Shown: positions 1 to 5,382 of the stretch, piece after piece | How the letters are laid out: each line of letters starts with the position of its first letter | Position numbering within the stretch: the first letter of the stretch is position 1 | Origin: Bacillota bacterium | GTDB taxonomy: Bacteria; Bacillota; Clostridia; DSM-8532 | Reading direction: 5' to 3' | Assembly (NCBI GenBank): GCA_023410885.1 | Contig: JAEYPI010000295.1 | Coordinates: 1-6,491, forward strand | DNA: 6,491 nt | The notes under the pieces: generated by a model | Told to the model about the DNA's origin: nothing | Seen by the model: only the letters and a program-made list of their open reading frames with translations | Database searches by the model: none | Translations under genes and position numbers: made by a program

Positions 1-766
1 GTTTATGGCCGGTGCTTTTCATGGTGTGGGCGAGCCAGAATGTGTCATAAACGTAGGTGTAAGTGGTCCCGGTGTAGTAGCAAATGCTTTGAAAATGCTA
101 AATGGTGCTGATTTTGGTACCGTTGCAGAGACCATAAAGAAAACGGCCTTTAAGATCACCCGTATGGGCCAATTGGTTGCACAGGAAGCTTCAATGCGAC
201 TCAATGTACCCTTTGGCATTGTTGACCTGTCTTTAGCGCCAACCCCGGCCGTCGGGGACAGTGTAGCACATATTCTTGAAGCCATGGGTCTGGAACGTTG
301 CGGTACCCATGGTACCACCGCAGCCCTTGCCCTATTAAATGATGCTGTTAAAAAGGGCGGTGTTATGGCCAGCTCCTATGTCGGCGGTCTAAGCGGTGCT
401 TTTATCCCTGTCAGTGAAGACGCGGGAATGATTGATGCAGCCATGTGTGGCGCGCTTTCCATAGAAAAGCTCGAAGCCATGACCTGCGTATGTTCGGTGG
501 GCCTTGATATGATTGCTGTACCTGGAGATACGCCCGCATCCACATTATCGGCCATCATTGCCGATGAGGCTGCTATTGGCGTGGTCAACAACAAGACAAC
601 CGCTGTTCGTATTATTCCTGTTCCCGGTATGAAGGAAGGGGATGTGGTCGAGTATGGCGGGCTTTTTGGAAGGGCCCCCATTATGAAAATTAACCCCTAT
701 TCCTCCGAGGCCTTTATTAAAAGAGGAGGCCGGATACCGGCACCCCTTCAGAGCTTGAGAAATTAG
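1..766 (+). CDS. UPF0210 / DUF711 (PFL-like) family protein, C-terminal part, 5' end outside window
   Basis: This reading frame is open from the left edge (codons from base 2) to a TAG stop at 764-766. The Met at position 5 is probably internal, because family members are about 450 residues long and only about 254 remain here. The sequence is rich in Gly and Ala. Recognisable stretches are the GAFHGVGEPECVINVGVSGPG region at the start, LAPTPAVGDSVAHILEAMGL in the middle, and the characteristic C-terminus FIKRGGRIPAPLQSLRN, which I know from UPF0210 proteins. The family has a pyruvate-formate-lyase-like barrel fold by structural homology, but no glycyl-radical role is established and the biochemical function is unknown. 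No transmembrane segment or signal peptide is visible. In many Firmicutes the gene follows one for a small ACT-domain protein, which would lie to the left and cannot be seen. Family assignment is confident; function is not. Confidence 0.9.
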   Translation, partial: FMAGAFHGVGEPECVINVGVSGPGVVANALKMLNGADFGTVAETIKKTAFKITRMGQLVAQEASMRLNVPFGIVDLSLAPTPAVGDSVAHILEAMGLERCGTHGTTAALALLNDAVKKGGVMASSYVGGLSGAFIPVSEDAGMIDAAMCGALSIEKLEAMTCVCSVGLDMIAVPGDTPASTLSAIIADEAAIGVVNNKTTAVRIIPVPGMKEGDVVEYGGLFGRAPIMKINPYSSEAFIKRGGRIPAPLQSLRN

Positions 767-823
767 AACACACCCGCTCTCCTGGGACTGAAAAGTGAGT
801 ATGAAGTATTTCTAAAAAGGGAC

Positions 824-852
824 TGTTTTATTTAAGCGTTCGGTGGTAAAAT
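824..852 (+). promoter_or_regulatory. Possible promoter of the STAS gene
   Basis: TGTTTT (824-829), a 17-nt spacer and TAAAAT (847-852) form a weak sigma-A-like pair 35 nt upstream of the STAS start codon. The same bases also read as GTTTTA (825-830), 13 nt, TGGTAA (844-849), which loosely resembles a sigma-B/sigma-F type promoter. Neither reading is strong. The location, between the end of one gene and the ribosome binding site of the next, is the main support. Confidence 0.3.
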
Positions 853-887
853 AGTTCGTATCTGCTTTTTTTAGGGGAGAGAATCCA

Positions 888-1229
888 ATGAATTTCGAGC
901 TTCGTGAATTAAAGGGTATAACCATTTTAGCTGCGGAGGGCCAAGTTAGGATATCTACGCAGAGTGAGTTTAAGGATTATTTAGATAAGCTGTTTGAGAA
1001 ATACGGAAGTAAAACAGTGATCTTGGATATGCAGGACGTTACTTATATGAACAGCGCCGGCATCGGGATTATTGTGGACACCTTTAAAAGCTTTCGTGAT
1101 AGTGAAGGTAAGCTTGTTCTATCGGGGTTGTCCCGCGATATTTCCAGAATTTTTGAGGTGACCAAGCTTAACCGATATATAGAAATTTATGCTTCGGTAG
1201 ATGACGCACTGTCAAAGCTTGTGGTATAA
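888..1229 (+). CDS. STAS-domain protein, anti-sigma factor antagonist-like
   Basis: This 113-residue protein consists of one STAS domain of the SpoIIAA/RsbV type, the usual full length for the family. The ATG is preceded by a good Shine-Dalgarno (AGGGGAGA, 873-880, 7 nt spacing). The core motif VTYMNSAGIGIIVDTFKSF spans residues 51-69. Ser56 aligns with the region of the serine that partner-switching kinases phosphorylate, but the usual Asp before it (MDSxG) is Asn here. The N-terminal strands (LRELKGITILAAEGQV) and the C-terminal GKLVLSGLSRDISRIFEVTKL segment fit the fold. No anti-sigma kinase, phosphatase or sigma factor gene is adjacent, so this is an orphan whose partner must be elsewhere. 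The protein is soluble and cytoplasmic. It could be a general partner-switch regulator or a STAS protein with another role; the target cannot be inferred. Confidence 0.88.
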   Translation: MNFELRELKGITILAAEGQVRISTQSEFKDYLDKLFEKYGSKTVILDMQDVTYMNSAGIGIIVDTFKSFRDSEGKLVLSGLSRDISRIFEVTKLNRYIEIYASVDDALSKLVV

Positions 1230-1230
1230 T
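1201..1230 (+). promoter_or_regulatory. Possible extended -10 promoter at the STAS 3' end
   Basis: ATGACG (1201-1206), an 18-nt gap and TATAAT (1225-1230) with an upstream TG (1222-1223) form a plausible extended -10 promoter overlapping the last STAS codons. Transcription would start near 1237 and meet the terminator at 1283-1320. It may therefore give a short RNA or a partly attenuated transcript into the DUF951 gene, or be a chance match in AT-rich DNA. Confidence 0.3.
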
Positions 1231-1282
1231 AAAAGTAAATAGAAGATCGATTGAGATTTGATTCAGAATTTGATTTAGCTGT

Positions 1283-1320
1283 CAGGGTGCTTTTAAAAAA
1301 AGCGCCCTGTTTGTATGTTT
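1283..1320 (+). terminator. Intrinsic terminator downstream of the STAS gene
   Basis: A 12-bp stem pairs CAGGGTGCTTTT (1283-1294) with AAAAGCGCCCTG (1298-1309). It contains one G-T wobble and an AAA loop, and is followed by a T-rich run (TTTGTATGTTT, 1310-1320). Position and structure fit a Rho-independent terminator ending the STAS transcript about 55 nt after its stop codon. The T tract is interrupted by G and A, so some read-through into the DUF951 gene is possible. Confidence 0.85.
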
Positions 1321-1356
1321 AGAGATTGTTACTAAAATGTCAAATGGAGGTAAGGG

Positions 1357-1563
1357 ATGATGTTGGCCAAGCAGTTTTCCATTGGAGATATTGTTGAATT
1401 GAAGAAGGAGCATCCCTGCGGAAGTAAGCTATGGAAGGTCCAGAGGACAGGTGCGGACTTTCGTATTGAGTGTCAGGGATGTAAGCATTCACTCATGATC
1501 CCCAGAGCTAAATTCGAAAAAAGCGTAAAGAAGGTCATCAGTTCAATAAATCCGTCCCAATAG
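1357..1563 (+). CDS. DUF951 family protein
   Basis: This small, basic 68-residue protein matches the DUF951 family in length and layout: GDIVELKKEHPCG (residues 10-22), a central WKVQRTGADFRIECQGCKHSLMIPR block (26-50) and a lysine-rich tail. Cys21, Cys39 and Cys42 (HPCG and CxxC) plus His44 could form a metal site or a compact zinc-ribbon-like fold; this is inference. The family is widespread in Firmicutes and has no established function. GGAGG at 1346-1350 serves the start. Two consecutive ATG codons (1357 and 1360) lie 6 and 9 nt from it, so the protein may begin at either Met. It is separated from the STAS gene by the terminator and from the hydrogenase operon by 162 bases, and is probably its own transcription unit or read-through product. 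Confidence 0.88.
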   Translation: MMLAKQFSIGDIVELKKEHPCGSKLWKVQRTGADFRIECQGCKHSLMIPRAKFEKSVKKVISSINPSQ

Positions 1564-1626
1564 AAGCATTATTCTCTCCTATCAAAAAACAAAGAAAAAT
1601 TATAAAAATTAGGCAATTATTAACCA

Positions 1627-1655
1627 TTGTTTCTTTTAAGGTGTAGGACTATAAT
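1627..1655 (+). promoter_or_regulatory. Candidate sigma-A promoter P1 of the hydrogenase operon
   Basis: TTGTTT (1627-1632), a 17-nt spacer and a perfect TATAAT (1650-1655) give a good vegetative-type promoter. Its start site is predicted near 1662, giving a leader of about 64 nt before the GTG start of the first hydrogenase gene. The surrounding DNA is AT-rich, as expected of a clostridial promoter region, so chance -10 matches are common, but the correct spacing supports this one. Confidence 0.55.
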
Positions 1656-1666
1656 TGAGTCTGGCT

Positions 1667-1694
1667 TTGGGGGCCGTAATGTCTACAGTATAAT
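1667..1694 (+). promoter_or_regulatory. Candidate second promoter P2 of the hydrogenase operon
   Basis: A perfect TATAAT (1689-1694) lies 16 nt after TTGGGG (1667-1672), a weak -35. Transcription would begin near 1701. The -10 is the left half of the 18-bp palindrome at 1689-1706, so a protein bound there would block polymerase at this promoter. Confidence 0.4.
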
Positions 1695-1706
1695 GTATAC
1701 ATTATA
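1689..1706 (+). promoter_or_regulatory. Perfect 18-bp palindrome, candidate operator
   Basis: TATAATGTATACATTATA is identical to its own reverse complement over all 18 bases, and the symmetry stops at the flanking G residues. It overlaps the P2 -10, lies downstream of the P1 start, and ends 8 nt before the Shine-Dalgarno of the first hydrogenase gene. The ATGTATACAT core resembles half-sites bound by dimeric winged-helix repressors such as GntR- or PadR-type proteins, but the regulator is not in the window. A role as a repressor site is inferred from symmetry and position. Confidence 0.6.
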
Positions 1707-1713
1707 GAGAGTA

Positions 1714-1720
1714 AGAGGTG
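1714..1720 (+). promoter_or_regulatory. Ribosome binding site deciding the GTG start of echA
   Basis: AGAGGTG sits 5 nt before GTG 1726. An in-frame TAG at 1705-1707 and the absence of any other ATG, GTG or TTG in between make this the first usable start, giving a protein that begins directly with a hydrophobic membrane segment. Confidence 0.75.
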
Positions 1721-1725
1721 GCATT

Positions 1726-3636
1726 GTGGGTTCTTTAATATTTTTATTATTATTTCCTTTGGTAACAGCATTGATATTGCTTCTTGTCCACAATAATAGG
1801 GTTCGTACTGTAATCGTCAGGCTAGCCGCATTGATGGTGGCGGCCGGGTCGATTTATACCGCGGTGCTCTATTTTAATCAGGGATTAAGGCTTTCGTCCC
1901 TCCATCGAGAATTTATTAGTTATGGTATGGTTGTTATTGAAGCCATATTGGCTTTGGTCATCATATACATGAGCCTGAGATATAAAAAGTATCTGGCCAT
2001 CTTGCTGGTTTTAATCCAAACCCCTTTAATCAATTGGTTTGAATTTACCCATAGCCACGATATAGCCATTGAATCCGATATCATTATTGACCGGTTCTCC
2101 CTCATCATGATTTTGATAACGGGGGTCATTGGCAGTCTCATCTGTGTTTATGCGCTGACCTATATGAAAGATTACCATCAGCACCATCATGAGGTGAAGG
2201 ACAGAAGCGCTTTCTTTTTCTTTCTTCTTTTTACCTTCTTGTCGGCAATGTTTGGCATATTGCTGTCCAATAATATGATTTGGATGTATTTCTTCTGGGA
2301 AATCACCACATTATGCTCCTTCCTGCTTATAAGCTACACCCGGTCCGAGGAAGCCATAAGAAATGCCTTTAAGTCTTTACTGATGAACCTTTTTGGCGGG
2401 TTTGGATTTGCTGCGGCCATTATCTACCTGGCAATGGTACATGGAACGCTTGAATTAAGCCATTTAGTTGGGCTGGCCCGCACGGGTGCGGATCTCTTGA
2501 TTCCTGCCGTGCTTTTATCCATTGCAGGTTTGACGAAGTCAGCACAGATGCCCTTTTCGGGATGGCTGCTGGGTGCGATGGTTGCACCGACGCCTTCCTC
2601 CGCTCTCCTGCATTCTTCAACCATGGTTAAGGCCGGCGTTTTTCTCCTCATTCGTATAGCTCCTGTGTTGGGCTTTAATGTGGCTGGAATAATGGTCATG
2701 ACAGTTGGAGGCATTACGTTCCTGTTGGCTTCACTTATTGCCATTTCCCAATCCGATGGGAAAAAAGTGCTGGCTTACTCCACCATTGCCAACCTTGGCT
2801 TAATTGTGGCCTGTGCCGGCATTGGCTCGTATGAGTCTGCTTGGGCGGGAATGCTGCTCATTGTTTTCCATGCTATCGCTAAATCCCTCCTGTTTCTTTC
2901 AGTGGGAACAGTTGAACATAATATGGGAAGCCGGGATATTGAGGATATGCATGGACTTATTATAAAGCTTCCTGAAATGGCACTTATGATGACCATTGGG
3001 ATTGCCGGTATGTTCCTGGCTCCGTTTGGTATGCTCATTTCCAAGTGGGCTGCTTTAAAAGCCGTTATTGATTCAAACAATATTCTGATCGTAATAGCTT
3101 TAGTTTTTGGAAGCGCTGCTACTCTTTTTTATTGGACCAAGTGGCTCGGGAAGCTGGTGGCCGTACTCAGCAAGAGTGAAAGGATTGATTCTAAGCTGAG
3201 CAAGGATGAGTGGCTCTCTTTAGGCACTCTCTCAGCTCTTACGGTAGCTGTTTGCTTTGCATTCCCCCTCATTGCATCAAAGTTTATTGAGCCCTACCTG
3301 AATACCGTATTTGCTGTGCAGAACCTCTCCGTTATTTCGGGAGGAAACATTAAAATTATGTCTATGATGCTGGGCATGGTTCTTTTGATTCCTGCGGGTC
3401 TTATTGTATTTGTGACTGCCCATGACGAAAGAATTGTAACCTCCTATATGGCCGGTGTAAATAAAGGGGATAACCGTTACTTTATTGATTCCTATGGAAA
3501 GAGTAAGCAGATGTATCTTTCAAATTGGTATATGGGAAATTATTTTAATGAAGGAAAGCTTACCATGGTTGGCACGATTATTACCTCTGCCACTATTCTT
3601 GTCATCTTTGCTATGGCAATGGGAGGTGTGCTGTAA
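1726..3636 (+). CDS. echA: Ech hydrogenase subunit A, NuoL-like proton/ion antiporter subunit
   Basis: This 636-residue polytopic membrane protein is of the complex I NuoL / Mrp antiporter family (proton-conducting transporter domain about residues 120-420) and has the length expected for EchA. Visible functional residues are Glu192 in FFWEITTL, Lys271 in TKSAQMPFSGWL, the APTPSSALLHSSTMVKAG signature (287-304, His296 and Lys302), Lys386 in FHAIAKSLL and Lys440. These correspond to the charged residues of the half-channels and central axis in NuoL-type subunits. A histidine cluster HQHHH (151-155) lies in a polar loop. The start is GTG 1726. The protein is the membrane pump module that moves protons or sodium ions when electrons pass from ferredoxin to the NiFe site. 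Its stop overlaps the echB start (TAATG), implying translational coupling. HyfB or other group 4 homologues are alternatives by sequence alone; the order of the following genes favours Ech. Confidence 0.93.
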   Translation: MGSLIFLLLFPLVTALILLLVHNNRVRTVIVRLAALMVAAGSIYTAVLYFNQGLRLSSLHREFISYGMVVIEAILALVIIYMSLRYKKYLAILLVLIQTPLINWFEFTHSHDIAIESDIIIDRFSLIMILITGVIGSLICVYALTYMKDYHQHHHEVKDRSAFFFFLLFTFLSAMFGILLSNNMIWMYFFWEITTLCSFLLISYTRSEEAIRNAFKSLLMNLFGGFGFAAAIIYLAMVHGTLELSHLVGLARTGADLLIPAVLLSIAGLTKSAQMPFSGWLLGAMVAPTPSSALLHSSTMVKAGVFLLIRIAPVLGFNVAGIMVMTVGGITFLLASLIAISQSDGKKVLAYSTIANLGLIVACAGIGSYESAWAGMLLIVFHAIAKSLLFLSVGTVEHNMGSRDIEDMHGLIIKLPEMALMMTIGIAGMFLAPFGMLISKWAALKAVIDSNNILIVIALVFGSAATLFYWTKWLGKLVAVLSKSERIDSKLSKDEWLSLGTLSALTVAVCFAFPLIASKFIEPYLNTVFAVQNLSVISGGNIKIMSMMLGMVLLIPAGLIVFVTAHDERIVTSYMAGVNKGDNRYFIDSYGKSKQMYLSNWYMGNYFNEGKLTMVGTIITSATILVIFAMAMGGVL

Positions 3637-4499
3637 TGGATATAAGAATAATGAGTGTTTTGCTATATCTTGTTTTGGGTCCCATTGTGGGCGGCCTTAT
3701 AGCCGGTATTGACAGGAAAATCAGTGCCAGAATGCAGGGGCGGTTTGGTCCTCCGCTGTTACAGCCCTTTTATGATGTGCTCAAGCTTTTTTCCAAGGAA
3801 AGTATCGCTGTTAACAGTATCCAGAACTTCTTCATCCTGTGTTTTTTAATTTTCGTCATTTTTACAGGCGGTCTTTTCTTTATGGGAGGGGATATTCTGC
3901 TGGTTATCTTTTCCCTTACGCTGGCTTCTATTTTTATGGTGCTGGGTGCTTATTGTGCCAATTCACCCTATTCCAGCATTGGTGCTATGAGAGAGCTCCT
4001 TCAAATGATGGCCTATGAGCCCATGGTGTTTTTAACGGCTATTGGATTTTATGTGGTGACCCGGAGCTTTGCCGTTACGGATATAATGGCCCAAGATACA
4101 CCTTTGATACTTCATCTTCCCGGTATTTTTATAGGATTTACCTATATTTTGACTATGAAGCTCAGGAAGTCCCCGTTTGATTTGAGTATGGGCCATCATG
4201 CTCATCAAGAGGTGGTTCAGGGCATTACCACTGAATTTTCGGGTTCTACCCTGGCTATGATTGAGATTGCCCATTGGTATGAAAATGTGTTCCTCTTGGG
4301 TATGGTCTTTCTATTCTTTATATGGAATAACTCTTGGAGCTGGGTTGTGGGTATTGGCGCCTGCGCTCTTATATATTTCTTTGAAATTGTTATTGATAAC
4401 GCGTCTGCCCGTATCAAATGGCAGCTTGTCTTCAATACAGCCTGGATTGTAGCGGCCGCCCTGGGCTTTACAAACCTGTTGGTGCTTTACTTAATTTGA
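3636..4499 (+). CDS. echB: Ech hydrogenase subunit B, NuoH-like membrane anchor
   Basis: This 287-residue protein has about eight hydrophobic segments and is homologous to complex I NuoH, HycD/HyfC and EchB. Diagnostic stretches are GRFGPPLLQPFYDVLKL (35-51), MRELLQMMAYEPM (118-130) and KSPFDLSMGHHAHQEVVQGITTEFSG (178-203). The last is the cytoplasmic loop region that contacts the hydrogenase small and large subunits, and the HHAHQE form is typical of Ech-type enzymes. It anchors the soluble module to the membrane and links redox chemistry to ion movement. The ATG overlaps the echA stop by one base (TAATG), and GGAGGTG at 3622-3628 inside echA provides the ribosome site. The stop is 13 nt before echC. 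No frameshift or missing motif is seen. Confidence 0.94.
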   Translation: MDIRIMSVLLYLVLGPIVGGLIAGIDRKISARMQGRFGPPLLQPFYDVLKLFSKESIAVNSIQNFFILCFLIFVIFTGGLFFMGGDILLVIFSLTLASIFMVLGAYCANSPYSSIGAMRELLQMMAYEPMVFLTAIGFYVVTRSFAVTDIMAQDTPLILHLPGIFIGFTYILTMKLRKSPFDLSMGHHAHQEVVQGITTEFSGSTLAMIEIAHWYENVFLLGMVFLFFIWNNSWSWVVGIGACALIYFFEIVIDNASARIKWQLVFNTAWIVAAALGFTNLLVLYLI

Positions 4500-4512
4500 A
4501 TGAGGTGTTACG

Positions 4513-5004
4513 ATGTCATACTTTAAAAAATCACCCTGGATCATACATTACGATGGAACAAGCTGCAATGGCTGTGATATAGAGGTTTTAGCCTGCTTAA
4601 CCCCCCTTTATGATGTTGAACGCTTTGGGGTGGTGAACACCGGAAATCCCAAGCATGCGGATATTTTTGTGGTAACCGGTTCTGTCAATGAACAGAACAA
4701 AGATGTGGTGTGGCAAATCTTTAACCAAATGCCCAACCCGAAGGTTGTGGTGGCCGTAGGAATCTGTGCCACCAGCGGAGGTATTTTTGCCGAGTGCTAC
4801 AATGTTTTGGGCGGTGTCGATAAGGTTATCCCCGTTGATGTTTATGTACCGGGGTGTGCGGCAAGGCCTGAGTCCATCATTGATGGCGTTGTAAAAGCCA
4901 TAGACATATTGGAAGAGAAGCGCTGTGAACTTGTAAAAAGAAGAAAGAAAGCACTTCTCAAGCGTCGAAGCCACATGCAAAAAGTCGCTTTTTTAGAAAG
5001 GTAG
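4513..5004 (+). CDS. echC: Ech hydrogenase subunit C, NiFe-hydrogenase small subunit (NuoB-like)
   Basis: This 163-residue soluble protein is homologous to NuoB, HycG and EchC. It carries the proximal [4Fe-4S] cluster that passes electrons to the NiFe site. The ligands are visible: Cys18 and Cys21 in GTSCNGCDIE, Cys85 in VGICATSGG, and Cys115 in VPGCAARPE. The CxxC spacing is that of hydrogenases; complex I NuoB has adjacent cysteines. The start ATG has TGAGGTG (4501-4507) 5 nt upstream. After the conserved domain the protein ends in a strongly basic tail (residues 136-157, with KRR and KKALLKRR stretches) that may contact other subunits or the membrane surface; that role is inference. There is no twin-arginine signal, as expected for a cytoplasmic-facing group 4 enzyme. 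echD begins 6 nt after the stop. Confidence 0.95.
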   Translation: MSYFKKSPWIIHYDGTSCNGCDIEVLACLTPLYDVERFGVVNTGNPKHADIFVVTGSVNEQNKDVVWQIFNQMPNPKVVVAVGICATSGGIFAECYNVLGGVDKVIPVDVYVPGCAARPESIIDGVVKAIDILEEKRCELVKRRKKALLKRRSHMQKVAFLER

Positions 5005-5010
5005 TGAATT

Positions 5011-5382
5011 ATGAACGATGTTCAGAACATTATTGAAGTTCAGATAGAGGAATTGATCGATAAGGCTGTACTGATGAAGGGTCAGGGCTATCGTCTTGTT
5101 GCCATTACCTGTACCCATAAGGAAGGCTTTGAAATAACCTATTCCTTTGACAAGGACTACGATTTTGTCAATTATAGGGTACACATTGAAAAGGATACAG
5201 AAATTCTGAGTATCAGCCATATCTTCTTCTCTTCCTTTCTCTATGAGAATGAGATGAAGGATTTGTTTGGCGTAAAAATCAAGAATTTGATCATTGACTA
5301 TGAGGGTGGCCTGTACAGGGTTGCCAAAAAGGCACCCTTCACACCGGAAGCCTCAGAAAAGGAGGAGTCTAAAAATGTCTAA
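5011..5382 (+). CDS. echD: Ech hydrogenase subunit D, NuoC-like
   Basis: This 123-residue protein is homologous to NuoC (30 kDa subunit) and the N-terminal part of HycE. The family signature is YENEMKDLFGVKI (residues 78-90), with Asp84 and Phe86-Gly87 in the invariant positions. It has no cluster-binding cysteines; its single Cys34 is isolated. In Ech the subunit packs against the large and small hydrogenase subunits in the peripheral arm. The acidic, Ser/Glu-rich tail (PEASEKEESKNV) is not part of the conserved core. The ATG follows AAAGG (4997-5001), a modest ribosome site. The last 8 bases overlap the start of echE in another frame, so the two are probably translationally coupled. Confidence 0.92.
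   Translation: MNDVQNIIEVQIEELIDKAVLMKGQGYRLVAITCTHKEGFEITYSFDKDYDFVNYRVHIEKDTEILSISHIFFSSFLYENEMKDLFGVKIKNLIIDYEGGLYRVAKKAPFTPEASEKEESKNV
5361..5367 (+). promoter_or_regulatory. Ribosome binding site deciding the echE start
   Basis: GGAGGAG lies 7 nt before ATG 5375 and inside the end of echD. The frame is open further upstream to an ATG at 5294, but that would overlap echD by nearly 90 bases, lacks a comparable Shine-Dalgarno and adds residues with no family similarity. The start at 5375 gives MSKRSIVPFGPQHPVLPEP, the expected N-terminus. Confidence 0.88.

Noticed and set aside
767..830. Terminator after the UPF0210 gene
   Set aside because: No stable GC-rich stem followed by a T run could be found; only weak AT-rich pairings.
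1311..1338. TTGTAT-16-TAAAAT as a promoter for the DUF951 gene
   Set aside because: Spacing is acceptable, but transcription would begin at about the Shine-Dalgarno itself and the -35 lies in the terminator T-tract, so I do not call it.
2424..3080. Open frames on the minus strand inside echA
   Set aside because: They are antisense shadows of a well-conserved membrane protein gene, without ribosome sites or recognisable domains.
4597..4980. 127-residue minus-strand open frame opposite echC
   Set aside because: The plus strand encodes a clear NuoB-like protein with all cluster ligands; the antisense product matches nothing I recognise.
5294..5374. Upstream in-frame ATG that would lengthen EchE by 27 residues
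   Set aside because: It lies deep inside echD, has no good ribosome site, and the added residues do not resemble a hydrogenase N-terminus; ATG 5375 has GGAGGAG at the right distance.
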